Shown: positions 1 through 11,660 of the stretch, in pieces | Numbering within the stretch: the first letter of the stretch is position 1 | Layout of the letters: every line of letters starts with the position of its first letter | NCBI GenBank assembly: GCA_000442125.1 | Contig: KE546965.1 | Coordinates: 2,480,001 to 2,544,000 of the forward strand | From: Opeltia flavorubescens | Taxonomy: Eukaryota > Ascomycota > Lecanoromycetes > Teloschistales > Teloschistaceae | Length of the DNA: 64,000 bases | Direction: 5' to 3' | Translations under genes and position numbers: made by a program | Notes under the pieces: generated by a model | What the model was told of the DNA's origin: nothing | Seen by the model: only the letters and a program-made list of their open reading frames with translations | Database searches by the model: none

Positions 1-2320
1 GTTTAATTGTGGAAATTGACGTCAATTTGGCTGTTGTTGTGATGATTCACTGAACCACTCCAAGTGATGATCAACAAGAGGGAGATAAGTAGGGAAATTG
101 GACGAAGCAATAGCTAGATCAGATCAATTACAACGTTGTAAACTCCATGTGATGCAGTCCACCTGCTTTAGATGATGGAGAAGGGCATTTGAAGATGACA
201 GAGAAAATGGATTTCTTGGAAAAGTGCAAGCCTCGGGTGAAGATTTGTACAAGAGCACACAGTGTTATGCAATACCAGACGACATTTACACCAGAAGCTT
301 TTTCGGCCCTGCAGACGGCGTCCATGCTCTTGCCGGAGGAATGCAAAAGGGCACAGAATGACTCGTGGAGTACATGCTACTCGACATGTCCTTTAGTCGT
401 TTTTCTGTTCTCTCAACTAACGTGCTGATGCTAGGGTAATTGACGGCACTTGAAATGCCACGTCGACAACGTCAGAAGCCCATTTGACGCGAGCCGTGTC
501 GTTGATTGCAGACGGCGGTCTGATCACCTCTAACAATAGCAAGGCTTGAAGCTGGCCAAGATCGAGAGCCTCCATCTTCCGACTTCCCCTGACCAATGAA
601 AGGCTTAGAGACCTCCATTTCATCGCCCTACTTACAATCCTTATGCCAGCTGCACCCGGAATCAAATGTGATTAGGCAATCGAACAATTCGGGAGAGTAA
701 CTTAGGGCGATCGAGGTTGGCGTTCAAGTTTTGACAGGGATTCTCGACCGCGTGAAAACGCGGACGCGGAACACCGCATCTGCAGGCACTCTACACGGGC
801 GATCCCTGCAATGTGATAGCGGATGTTCAATGGTGATTAGAGATGCATTCGTAGCGGCATCCGTTAGGGCAACGATGAGGCTGAGTGAGGGGTCGCAGAT
901 GAAGAAAGACAAGGACGCGATGGACCCGTACTATTGGCAGCCAGGTCCATGTCTATCTTGTCCGAGTCTACAAAGGTCATTGGGAGGGCGTGGAGGCCAG
1001 GAAGGTGTGTAGTACAGGACGTCAAATGTGCCCATAAGTCGTGACCACGGTTCAAGCGCTGTCAGAAAATTTGACTCCGCAAAGAGGGGAGACTGCAAGT
1101 GTCAAAAAGTGACATAGCTCAACAGTTCAACGACTGAAGATCGGCGCTGTAGACTCGAGGTACCACGAGGGGAAAAGCGGGAGGAGAAAGACTCGGCCCA
1201 TCCAGATTGGAGATCCGCTCACCGCTTCTCCAAGGATCACATCCTGCAATTTTCTCAAGGTTGAGATATGACAAGGGTACTGCGGGGGTCTGTGAGTCAC
1301 AAACACTCGCAGAGAACAGACGTCTGTCAAGATAAAGGGTTAATGCAAGAGATAAGATCCAGCGGTCTGTAGTCGATTTAAACATTGTGGGTTCTCGTTG
1401 ATCCCTGAGAATGCCATGCCCAGAGTAGACTAGTAGCTTCGAATACGCCTTCGATAAGTGGCTTGCATCATTACCTCTGTGCGTACGACGAGATGGTAGT
1501 CAATGCATTCCTATAGGACGGACAAACCTCCCACTTTGATCGATACATCGGTGAATCCCATTTGGCAAAACTATCGGGTTGTACCTTGCAGAAGCTAGCA
1601 TGGTAGGATTCATCTCAATGCCAATCCGGCAGTCTCTATCCTAGGGAAAGTGAGCCTGTAATATTGCGGCACCGATTAGTCTGGAGTTCGTGGAGGCTTC
1701 TCGGAAATATGAAATGAACCCTGTCGAGAATCAAGTCCTGTTTTCCGGGAGATTTGTTGAAATTGCAAAATCCCAAAAGGCATTAAACGCCTTAATTGAT
1801 ACTTTAAGATCAACAAATACAGATTTTATCGATGGTTTGACCAGCTTTTCCCTCCATCTGTCACTCTTCTCCTTGACCAGCCTTTTTTCTCCATCTCGAC
1901 AAGGTTCTGCATTGCTCCAATCTTAAATTACCGCCCTCCTCAATCAAAACCGTCCTTCACTACATCTGTCTTCATCACATTCGTCCTTGATCACAATCGC
2001 CGTCCTTGATTACAACCTTTCTCAATTGTAACCACCCTCAATCTACCATCGTCCTCAACTTATCAACATCGTCCACTCATAACCTTTCACTACTCTCAAC
2101 CACCAAGACAACCACAGCGATTAAGCGTAACAATCATCAAAATATACACATATCAAGTCTGTAAGTAATCCTGACACAAGAGGGTCTACTCTCTTAGCCA
2201 CGCTTCAATCCTTCGATTTCCTTCACTTCCCTCCTCGATCCTCTACCATCCCTCAGCAATACCAAGTCTCATACCTCGTGTCTCAACTCTAATTGTAATT
2301 GCATAGCTACCAAAGCGGAA
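1..2320. other. intergenic region and leader of first Myb-like gene
   Basis: No convincing gene is visible in the first 1.9 kb; the open frames are short and lack family signals. From about 1930 to 2160 the plus strand is C/T-rich with several copies of CGTCCTT, typical of a fungal promoter/5' leader. A 5'-UTR intron is likely at 2161-2306 (GTAAGT donor, GCATAG acceptor), just before the start codon at 2321. Confidence 0.5.
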
Positions 2321-2934
2321 ATGCCCATTAAGTGGACCCCCGAGCGGGACCAAACCGTAAGCTCACTCCCCTCACTTCCCTTACCCTTCCTCTCACTCAC
2401 GAAACCCATAGCTTCTCCTCAAAATCCTCGAGACATCTTCCATCAGCGTTGATGTCAAAGCTATCTCTGAGCAATGGCGTCAGTTTCCCCCTGCAGTGAA
2501 TGGATACCCGATACCTCGTTCCCATGCTTACATAGCCAACAGCTACCGAGGAAGAAGCTCCCACCCCTCGCGCTATCCAGGAACGTCTGCATAAGATCCG
2601 CGCTATGGCGAAGAATAAGGGGACGGGAAATTTCAAGATTGTGGGAACGGTCGGGAGCAAGTCTAATCCGGGGACTCCTAGTCCGGTGAAACGTTCGGCT
2701 CCTAAGGCGAAGAAGGATGATGTGCCGTCTGCGGGGAAGCGTAAGCGTACTAAGGTTGAAGCGTGAGTGCTCTGCTCTTGTGCTGATCGGACGACATTGC
2801 TGAGGGTAAATTTTAGCGATGGTGCTGGTAAAGCCAAGAAAGTCAAGCGCGAGGACGTGAGCGATGAGGACGATGTGGATCAGGGGAGTGCAATCAAGGA
2901 AGGAAGCGATATTAAGGACGAAGAGGAGTATTGA
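2321..2934 (+). CDS. small Myb/SANT-like protein (array member 1)
   Basis: Exons 2321-2356, 2412-2478, 2543-2762 and 2817-2934 join in frame to 146 aa. The N-terminal ~55 residues form a Myb/SANT-like helical domain: it opens with IKWTPERDQTLLLKIL, has a central VDVKAISEQW helix and a recognition-like helix TPRAIQERLHKIRAMA. The second intron (2479-2542) is supported because skipping it restores this helix. The tail is basic, then acidic (KKVKREDVSDEDD) and ends EEEY. The same tail type ends the convergent gene at 3512-4683, so the two look like an inverted duplication. Nuclear DNA or chromatin binding is inferred from the fold; no target is known. Confidence 0.8.
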
Positions 2935-3511
2935 GGAAACGAGATGTCGACTTCGACGGTATCAGCATTGTTAGTTAGCAGACGCAGTCATATCATACGA
3001 GGGAACCTAATTGATCTGAGATCTTGTACTATTGTTATGTTTCTTCCTTGTGCTGCATTGCTTCCGTGCATATTTCCAAGAGCCTAAGTCATCTGTGACG
3101 CTGTCTGTCTGTCCAGAATATTCCGTGGCAGCGCCTATCGTACAGTAGAACCCTCTCCTACCACCATATCATGACCGTCCTTCCACTCTGTCCCTTTTCT
3201 ACGTCTGCAGCCCAGAGCAGCATATCAAGCAAAGAATTCACAATCACACACGAGCATCCAAGCGTAAGTAATAAGAGTGGCATTCCATTTCATACCCTAC
3301 CATCAACTCCCCTATCCTTCACCCTTGCTATCCTCATCAACCTAACCTATCACCCTTCCTCCCCTCCGCGAAAAAGAAACAATAATTTCTCGAGTAAAAA
3401 GAATGACGAAAACACCACCTGCTGCTCCCTCTCACGCCTGTCCTAACCCTCTCTCATCCTGATTGAAACGCACCCCTGCCAACAACAACAACAACGACAA
3501 CGAAAACCGAA
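2935..3511. other. convergent intergenic spacer
   Basis: Lies between the 3' ends of two convergent Myb-like genes, so it should hold both 3' UTRs. Short open frames here show no recognisable protein. No other element seen. Confidence 0.5.
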
Positions 3512-4683
3512 CTAATACTCCTCATCTTCAGCAGCCCCATCAACATCATATCCCTTACCACCCATATCTTCATCCGTGACGTCTTCGACTTTGACTTTCT
3601 TCCCCTTCCTCATGATTTCCTCGTCCTCTTCATCCTGCTCTCCCTCATCGTCACTCTCAACAACAGTCTTCATAGCTTTCTTACGTTTGCCGCCCACAAC
3701 GGCGACCTTCGTCTCACCATCAGCTGCAGCAGCTTCAGCCTTTGCTTTGCGGGCAAGACGGCGTTTCTCATTCGCTGCGTTACGCTTTTCCTGGGCGACT
3801 TCTGGTGTATCGGGGGTTTTCTTGGCGCCGCCGCGTTTGGTTTTCGTGGGGGTGGGGACGGGGGTGGGAGTTGGAGTTGGGGTGATTGATTTCTTGGCTG
3901 CGGTAGCGGTGGTGCTGTCTTTTTTGCCGGTGGTTGCGTCGGGGCCGCTGGTGCTGTCATTGTCTTTGTCGGCGTTGGTGGTTGCGGCTGCGGTCGACTT
4001 ATTACGAATGTTGGAGATACGATGGGTGATGGCTTTGGCGGTGCAGTCTACAAGGAGTTTTTCTTTTTGTCAGCTTTGTTCGATAATATGGATGGATATG
4101 TTGAGATGGTAATTTGGTGTATGTAGCGAAGGATAGGGTGAGTGATGGACATGTAGATGATGGATGCAGAGATAAAATGCTTTGAGGGCACATAATGATC
4201 CGAGGGAGCATGTGTAGATTTTCATACTTTATAGCGGACTTGTGCGGAAGGAGAGTGAGAAGTGGGGTGCAACTATGGTCAACTACTGGTGTCGGTTGAA
4301 TAATCGCCATTGCCTGTCTAGGGCAGGCAGAGTATGATGAAAACACATGGAAATACAGAACACAGAGCGATTAGGACTAATGAAAGACCATAGAAACTCA
4401 CCATATCCCAAGGCATTCATTTCTTTCGCCAGCTCATTGTAGTTTGGTTTGATGTCATGGACTTTCATGATACATTTGAAGAGCTTAGGTGAGGGTCAGC
4501 AGGCATTCTCATTTTGAGATGAAAGTATTGAAATTGAAGCCGCCCTCAAATGTTCAGTTCTGAAGTGGGTTCTACAATGGGGTGGGGTTGGATAACCAGT
4601 GGTGAGGTGTAATCTGAAAAATGAGTGTTTGGACTTACAGTGGCTTCTGCCTCAGCATCCCATTTCATACCTTTGCCAGGCAT
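3512..4683 (-). CDS. small Myb/SANT-like protein (array member 2)
   Basis: Complement of exons 3512-4047, 4402-4483 and 4639-4683, 220 aa in frame. The N-terminus reads MPGKGMKWDAEAEATLFKCI, then a helix with NYNELAKEMNALGY and a third helix TAKAITHRISNIRNKS: the three-helix Myb/SANT layout, with an intron right after the first helix start as in array member 1. It is followed by a Thr/Pro repeat (TPTPTPTPVPTPT), a basic EKR/KRR stretch, and an acidic tail KVKVEDVTDED ending DEEY, matching member 1. Intron 4048-4401 is long for this window (354 nt) but removing it preserves frame. The role is inferred as nuclear DNA or chromatin binding. Confidence 0.8.
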
Positions 4684-5251
4684 GGTTCGGTGATGAATGA
4701 AGAATGGATATGGATAGTACTGGGTAAGGTTGTGAAAGGTTGATGATGATGCGGTACTAAAGTGTGAGTTTGGGTAGTTATTGGATGAAGGAAGGAAACC
4801 AACGGGTGAGGAACGGAAGTTATGATTAAATACCCGTCGTTGATAGGGGTACTACCGGACTAAGCCCCGCTGATTGAAGAAGTAAGGCGAGATTTACCAG
4901 TGGTAATGGGATTTAATCGGGAGAATGAAGAAGAGAAGCTTCCAGCTCAAAGATATTGTTCCCCGAATGCAAAGACCTCGTGGGCTGTACGTGGGTGTTC
5001 TTCATGTGCATTAGAGAATGGGAGCGTTGGAGAAATTTCAATGGAATTGCATAGTACATGATATAGCACTAATGGAATAGGATAGATGGAGTAGCATCAA
5101 TCTCCAGTTCAGTCATGGTCTGGATATGTCCCACGATCATAAGAATACAGAGTAGCGTGAGTCCTGGACTCGACAAGTCGTCGTACCGAAGCCAGACTAA
5201 GCTATTCCTCATGGCCATTCCCCATCAAGTTTGTGTCGAGAGACGGGAGTC
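4684..5251. other. intergenic spacer
   Basis: Promoter side of the minus-strand gene ending at 4683 and 3' side of the next minus-strand gene. No open frame of note, no repeats or RNA gene seen. Confidence 0.4.
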
Positions 5252-5755
5252 TTAAACTTCCTCCTCATCAGGCCTTCGCGCACATATCAGTGTGTTGCTG
5301 AAGACTATTAATGGCTTGTACTTACTCTTTCTTATCCACAGCCTTGGCCTTTGCCTTTGGTTTGATAGACTCTTCTTCTTCTTCGGCAGAGTGATGAACA
5401 TCATCGTTAGACTCATCATTGGCAGGAGCTGATCGCTTTGCCCGCTTCTTGGGCGGATCGTTGGCTGAGAGGCTTGTGGTTTTGCGCTTTGGAGTGACCG
5501 GAGCCACGTTGTCGACGTTAGGAGCAAAACTGCGCAGCATTTTCTTTACATGCTGGCTTGGAAAAAGTCAGATCGCTGTCACAATGGGCATTTTCATATT
5601 CAAACCTACCGGGCGCCTTCCGCGGTAATACCGTCTTTCGACACGTCTGCTGCGATTTTGCCATATATATCACCATCCATTTTGGGCTTCGTGTGGTGGA
5701 TGATCGACAACAGTGCCGTAAGTTCCATCTCAGGGGTCCACTTTCCTCCTCGCAT
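5252..5755 (-). CDS. small Myb/SANT-like protein (array member 3)
   Basis: Complement of exons 5252-5273, 5336-5557 and 5610-5755, 129 aa. It begins MRGGKWTPEMELTALLSII, continues with a helix DIYGKIAADVSKDGI and the third helix TAEGARQHVKKMLRSF, so the fold is as in its neighbours. The rest is basic (KKRAKR), then acidic (AEEEEES), with a C-terminal KKEPDEEEV. The last acceptor has two options: position 5273 gives the KKEPDEEEV end, position 5297 gives a longer end of different sequence. I prefer the first because the KxEP motif recurs in the other array members. The start at 5755 is set by the WTPE motif. Confidence 0.75.
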
Positions 5756-6260
5756 GATCAAGGAAGATTGAATAAAATAAGTTCTTTGATCTGAACGAGA
5801 GGTGTGTGTGAGTCCTTTGACTAATATTGACGAAGTTATAAAAGGTGTGGTATTTGGTGAAGAAAGAGAAGTAAATTCAGGGCAGCGGGTATATGCGCTA
5901 AGGTACATCGGCAGCTGCTAAGTCTTGGCTACCTTTGCTCCATTCCGACAAAACAGCATTGTATGGCTTTGAGGCCCTTGCCCTTTGTTCAAAGCTCTGT
6001 GCATCCAAGAATATTTGCTAATAATCTGCACTTACCCGTGCACACTGCTCAAAGACTTTTGGCTCCTTACTTCTTTCAGGTGGACCTGAGAGCCTATATT
6101 TGGACTCCAGGATCATGTCTTCGCACCACCAAGTGATCTCTCTTCGGAAAACCCCTCCAAACGTCAATTTGAATTGTGAAAGTCTATACCAGAGTCTATA
6201 TCTATCGCGTCAGTCGCTATTCACTCCGTACACAGAGAAAGCTGGCATCAAGTAGACTAG
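5756..6260. other. divergent promoter region between two Myb-like genes
   Basis: About 505 bp separates the start codons of two divergently transcribed Myb-like genes and probably serves both. No clear TATA pair or conserved operator was recognised. Confidence 0.45.
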
Positions 6261-7023
6261 ATGGCCACGCTTGGTAGGAATAGAAGCATGCCAACCGATG
6301 CAGCCATTTCCAAGTTCTTGTACACGATCATGAAACAGCTAAATTTGAAATCGGTATTTCCTTTACTCTTCTTCCCAACGTCCAAGGATCCAGGGCTAAT
6401 CAATCTTGTAGATCGATTGGGACGCCGTCGCGACCGAGCTGCAGATTACGAATGGTCACGCTGCGCGCATGCGCTACTCCAGGTTCAAGTCACAGATGGA
6501 AGGCACTGTACCCACTACTCGCAAACCAAAGGCTTCCGGACCTCGAAAGAGAAAAGAAAACGCAGACGAAGAAGCGAACTCAGATAACAAGTCCAAGAAG
6601 ACCAGAAAGGAAAAGAAAAGCGGGGAATCTCAAGACGAGGCTGCAAAGTCGGAAGCCACTCGATCCATGAACGATACCAAATCCTCTGCTCCATCTGCCG
6701 AAGGAGAGCCAACGGAGCAAGCTAGCCCACCAGGCCCATCCATCAAGCCGGAGCCTATGATCAAACAAGAGCCCGGAATCAACAGCACGGTGTCTGCGCC
6801 GATCAAAGAGGAGATTTCAACTACAGAAGGCTCATTTGTGGGACATTCACCAGACTCCGTCCCCGATTCTTTCTCCTCCGCAGAAGATTTACAAGCATCA
6901 GCAATGATCGATCCAGTCTTGTTGGCCATGGACGCGGCCAAGGCGGGAACGAAGGCTTTGGTCGCAATAAATGGCAAGGAAGAGGAATCAAAAGATGTTA
7001 TCATGGATGGGTTAAGGCTTTGA
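6261..7023 (+). CDS. Myb-like DNA-binding protein (array member 4)
   Basis: Exons 6261-6353 and 6412-7023 give 234 aa. The domain is the classic filamentous-fungal Myb-like type: KFLYTIMKQLNLKSIDWDAV, then ELQITNGHAARMRYSRFK as recognition helix, around residues 15-62. The intron splits the domain between KS and IDW; its donor GTATTT is weak but joins the domain precisely. A basic region (KKTRKEKK) follows, then a disordered tail with three SUMO-type sites (IKPEP, IKQEP, IKEE). Another possible start is the Met at residue 10. It is likely a nuclear transcription or chromatin factor; targets are unknown. Confidence 0.85.
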
Positions 7024-7532
7024 TAACTTGCGAATGATCGATGTAGTATTGTCACTCATGGTGGAATTAAACTCATATCCTCACGCGCGGCTATCTAAAG
7101 TCGTTACGAGAGAGTAGAAATATCAATCCTGCTTTTTGTGCCCAAGTATCCATCTTCCATATGAAATTTTACAGCCAAATGATGACCAATAATTCCCATA
7201 TATCGTCTTTAAGACCAGATGAATGGAATTGATGTTGGCGGCGATAATGGCAACAGGATACCCAGGAGCCACACGCACAAGCAAACCTAATCCAGAACCA
7301 CGGCATCTACAATTACATTGAACGGACAGCGTTAAGGAGAGTATGTTCCATTTTTTGCCTGTTGTCTTGCCTATCTGTGACCCAGTTTCCGCTATCTAAG
7401 AACCCCTGGTTTCTGTACCCTTATCCCCTGTCATATCCACATCAATTTGCTATCTGCCGCAGGCTTTTGAGCTGCTGTCAGCAACCAGTTCACTATGAAT
7501 GTCCGAGAAGACTCACTCGTAGTTTTTTATCG
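7024..7532. other. convergent intergenic spacer
   Basis: 3' flank of the Myb-like gene ending at 7023 and of the minus-strand hypothetical gene ending at 7533. Nothing else recognised. Confidence 0.4.
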
Positions 7533-7826
7533 TCAGAAAATACCTGAGCTGCTGGCTTCCTGTCCTTCATGTTTGAAGGCGACTGCACTGAGCTTTCTCA
7601 ACGGCAGCATAGCCTCTTCAGCGAGGTGTTTTGCTGCATGGCTCGTCTCAGTCCAGCAACGTTGAACGGATGCCGATAGATCATTACGTCGAGACACCTT
7701 CCGGACAGCATCGTCTGCCGCTAGTGTGGCGCCAAGACGCTGCATGATGGAGCTAGCTTGTGTCTCAGCTCGATAAGCACCTCTGGCACTTGATAGGGGG
7801 TCATACTCGAGGTTCTCATCAGACAT
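7533..7826 (-). CDS. small hypothetical protein
   Basis: A 97-aa open frame starting in a strong fungal start context (GCCACC before ATG). The product is predicted helical and charged, with a Q/A/R-rich middle (TQASSIMQRLGATL), and no family is recognised. A splice-donor-like GGTATT near the end means the true 3' end could be spliced differently. It sits between Myb-like genes but shows none of their motifs. Composition and start context favour a real gene, but expression evidence would be needed. Confidence 0.45.
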   Translation of the reverse strand: MSDENLEYDPLSSARGAYRAETQASSIMQRLGATLAADDAVRKVSRRNDLSASVQRCWTETSHAAKHLAEEAMLPLRKLSAVAFKHEGQEASSSGIF

Positions 7827-8534
7827 GGTGGCGGGCGGCTACAGCGTGTACAGGATGTGTCTGACAATGAAGACTGAGATATCAAGCTTATGGTCGAAAA
7901 TTTGTGGCTTAGTTGCTTGACTAGAGACACCCAACACGAGATTCGACAGGGTACAACGATGACAAATGCTTGTTGATTGTCTCTGGAAAATCCGATGTTG
8001 ATGATGTCTGTTTTGCGCATTTCAAGCAGTCTACTTTATGCCCTTGGCAACACATCTTGATCGTTCTGGAAGAATGCAGGGACCCGTCCTACCGCAAATC
8101 ATAAGTCGTTCATGCATTGAGCCTACGTAATACACCGCTCAAAGGGAAGAAACAAACACTCTCAGCGGGTCCCAGATTCTAAATAGCTTTACAGGCTATA
8201 AATGGGTTTTCTCTGTAACCAAAGACATTGCTGCATCAAAAAGTCTACTTAAGATCTTAACATCACATAGAGCAAGACAGTGATTCTCCTACAAAGTCTT
8301 GAACTCATCAAATTTCTCTATGGGTACAAAAACATCACTTGAGATCTCTTCACTATTTCTACTCCAGTGATCACTCCACCTAGCTCTAATCAATCTTTGA
8401 TTGCATTATCCTCTAAGATCACCAGATTCCAGCAACCCATTTTATCTCCTTTCAGACTGCCTCACCTTTCTTCCTCAGTATCACCCATCTTCAATAGAAT
8501 AGCACAGCCAGCCACCAACTACGACACTATCATC
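7827..8534. other. divergent promoter region
   Basis: Lies between the small minus-strand gene and the next Myb-like gene. The part before 8535 is CT-rich with CAATC and ACCA runs, like a fungal leader. An open frame from 8367 runs into the real start in another context and is not a separate gene. Confidence 0.4.
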
Positions 8535-9323
8535 ATGTCTGAAGATAATTCGAAGACATCTGCACCTGAGAAGAGGGGCAAATTGGCCTCATCTGCTGAT
8601 GAACAGCTCAAATTCCTCCTTTCTTGCATCCGTTACTCTGTCAATGGCAAGGTAAGCCCACCTCACCATTCATGTCCACCATATCATGCTTACAAGTTCT
8701 CAATATACAGATCGACTTCGGTGAAGTAGCTAACGAATGCACTATCGTAAGCAAAGGAGCCGCGTAAGTCCTCCACCTAGCTACGCGATCTCAACCTCTT
8801 CTTCTCTACTTACTTCACTAACACCCATTGCCTCAATAGCGCCAAACGTTACGAACGCTTGATGAAAGCCCATGGTATTCAACCACAATCAGCTGTCTCT
8901 CCCCGCGACGCATCCGTCGCCTCCACCAAAGGAAAGAAAGCCGCCGCCGAACGCAAGAATAATTCCGCCGACAAAGCGGCCAAGAAGCGCAAGACCATCG
9001 AAGCTGACTCTGCCACGAACAACGACGAGGATGACGAGGAACCTTCTCCTCTCGCGAAGAAATCTCGGGTCAAGAAAGAGTTGAAATCGGAGGTCAAGGC
9101 AGAAGATGGAGATAAGGACGCGCTTCCCCAATTCGATGGCTCCTTCGAGGCGCTTCCTGTCAAAGCTGAAATGGGTGTCAAAATTGAACAGGAGGTTGCC
9201 GTTAAGGAAGAACCTGTTAGTGAGATCCATGGCGGCAACACCTTCACCATCGAAGATGAGGAGATGTTTGATCGGTTCTTGCAGCCGGGGGACTACGACC
9301 AGAGTATCGTCATTGTCGATTGA
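8535..9323 (+). CDS. Myb-like DNA-binding protein (array member 5)
   Basis: Exons 8535-8651, 8711-8763 and 8840-9323 join to 217 aa. The domain spans about residues 20-68: ADEQLKFLLSCIRYSVNGK, IDFGEVANECTIVSKGAA, AKRYERLMKAHG. This is the same fungal Myb-like type as array member 4, with an intron at the matching place before IDF/IDW. The tail has basic clusters (KKRK, KKSRVKKE) followed by five or more KxE motifs (VKAE, VKIE, VKEEP), an acidic patch, and ends in VIVD. The start at 8535 follows ATC and fits the homologous N-terminus. A nuclear role is inferred. Confidence 0.87.
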
Positions 9324-10805
9324 GCCGTTCGACATAGACAGGGCACACAAGTTATTATGGAAAGACTTCGCTGTCAGGTGGGAGGTTGTGGTCAGCTGAG
9401 TCAGGATCATTGTACTCCGTTTCTTGTCCGTTGGAGGCTCTCAATACCAGCGTCTGGCCCTTTGGGTGATGATTACTTCCGGCTCTACACTCATGTTCTT
9501 AGCCACTTCAGATCGTTGATCCGTATCGTGTCAAACTCTCGAAAGGGCTCTTACACAGCATTAAGATACGTTAGCACCAAGATTGTGAGCCAATCACTGA
9601 ATGCATTTCATAATTATCCCATCACAGCCCAAGGGTTGCAGAGTCTCTTGATCCTGTCTAGATCTCCAAGTTATCCCTTCATTCAAGAGTTTCATTACAT
9701 GATATCTTATCTCTTTGTGAACCAGAATATTCATGATCGTACACGATCTATGTTACTAAGCATGACGCATCTGGCTTTCGACTTGAAGAAGAGTGGGTTT
9801 CAAGTTAGACAGAGCTGTCCTGTCTATTGAACACGCCTGCAGTCTTGAGCATTGTTTCATCGGCTGCTCCTATAGCTACACTGACCTCCATGAAACTGCA
9901 CTAGTGTCAGATACCTGTGCTGTAAGTCCATTCCCAACGTCTGGTCTTACGCTGGACAGGAACACAATGCTACTTTCTCCATAAGGCAGACTCTCTAATA
10001 TGGCAATAATCATTATCATCGAGCGCTCCAAAACAAAATACGAAGCAGGTAGAGTATCCCTCAAATGCCCATCTTGGAAGATCCAACCCCAGTCATCCAC
10101 AATCACAATCCTGCCTCTTTTCCATAAAACTTAAGAGAATCCACCTATAAAGATTACCATACAGCCCTCCAACTCCTCCCATTAAATCAGAATTTTGATC
10201 ACAAGATTGATTTCGGGCCATCTGGCCGGAACATTCTATCATTTTCCTCCGTCCAATCATTCATCCCTGTTCATCCATCCCTATCCGTTTCTTAAAGTAC
10301 AACAAGTGACATAAAACGAAATTTCACATCCAATTCTGCTCTTCTTCTTTCAATCCCTCACACCTCCACAATTTCTTCAAAACTTTTGCCTTGAGCTTCA
10401 AATCTTGCATCTGTTGACTTGATACTCTGTCACAGACCATTATCCTCACCCTAACTTTGTGTTCTTCGGTTCTGAACGCAAGCTTCATCTATCAAGTTCA
10501 AAGCTTGAATCATAGCTTCAAGTTACCTGATTGTAAGGGCTCAATATCAGACTTGATTCAACTCAACTGTAAGTCATTCACATCATCCTTACAACCTCTC
10601 CCACTTCCATCCTTCCTTTCCATAACTCAAAACATCACATTCCTTCATGAAATCAAACCCTGCTTTCAACTCAAAATGCAACTCCTTCTTTCTATCCCTG
10701 TTATCCAGAATTCCAGAACAAGGCTCATCATCGGCTGACCCAATAAACCTCGACAGCTTATCACCTATCAATTCTCAAGATATCAACACCGGACAGCACG
10801 TAAAA
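9324..10805. other. long intergenic region
   Basis: Contains the 3' flank of the gene ending at 9323 and a long pyrimidine-rich leader (about 10140-10800) for the next gene, with a possible 5'-UTR intron starting near 10571 (GTAAGT). The 157-aa open frame at 9357-9830 has no recognisable features and is probably chance. Confidence 0.45.
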
Positions 10806-11660
10806 ATGCCTCAAGCAGGAAAAATGAACTGGGATGGTAAGTAAACTCAAATCCTCCTACCTAACCTGACAAACACCCAGATCATCCTCAATCCCTCCCC
10901 CATCCCCTCCTCTCCCCTTCCCTACTTACACTCAAAACCATCTCCCTACGATCAACATAAGTCAAAGTCCACAGCTAACCCCCCACCCACAGACACCGCA
11001 GACAAAAACCTCCTCGTGCAAGTAATCTGCGGCCGCAACTACCCAGACATCGCCGTAAGCTTCGACACAACCGTCTCCGCCGTGCGTCAACGCGTCCAAA
11101 AACTCAAGCGCGACACCAAAGAATCCGGTTTTCCCATGGGATCCAACAAGAACGGCGGTGGTAACAACGATGCTGCATCCGGCGGGAACGAGACCGACGC
11201 TGCAAGTCCCGTCATTAGTAAAGGCAAAGGCGGCAACAACAAAATTGCCGGCGACGGAGGTACCCCCTCAAAGCCCCGTGGTCGTAAACCCAAGAACCCT
11301 GCCGCCGACGGAGCAACCTCAACCCCATCCTCCAAACGCCAGAAGAAGACCACAGACAACGACGTCTCCACCGCCACAACTCCCTCCAAAGGAAACGCAA
11401 AGGGCAAGAAGAAAGCCCCAATAAACATCAAAGCCGAAGCCTCATCAAATGAAGACACCATCTCCCGTGCTTCTTCCGAGGCAACCACTGTTAAGAAAGA
11501 AGGTCTTGTTGAAGATAATGAGAATGATGGCATTACACGTAATTTTACTACTAAGGATGGGTCTGGGATTCCGGAGGGGTTGAAGGAGGAGGATGGGAAT
11601 GGGAGTGAGGGAGAAGGAGGGGAGGAAGCTGAGGAAGCGGGTGGTATGGAAGAGGTTTAA
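10806..11660 (+). CDS. small Myb/SANT-like protein with AT-hook (array member 6)
   Basis: Exons 10806-10836 and 10993-11660 give 232 aa. The protein opens KMNWDDTADKNLLVQVI, with the intron inside the Trp-Asp motif as in other members, and the third helix is VSAVRQRVQKLKRD. The middle helix is shorter than usual. A canonical AT-hook (KPRGRKPK, near residue 100) follows, then Lys-rich segments, an IKAE site, a VKKE site and a Gly/Glu-rich acidic end (EGEGGEEAEEAGG). AT-hooks bind the AT-rich minor groove, so binding to DNA is well supported; the regulatory role is inferred. Confidence 0.8.

Noticed and set aside
3576-4112. 178-aa plus-strand frame opposite a Myb-like gene
   Set aside because: Shadow of the Thr/Pro- and Lys-rich minus-strand coding sequence.
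9357-9830. 157-aa plus-strand open frame
   Set aside because: No family signal, located in the 3' flank of a Myb-like gene, poor start context.
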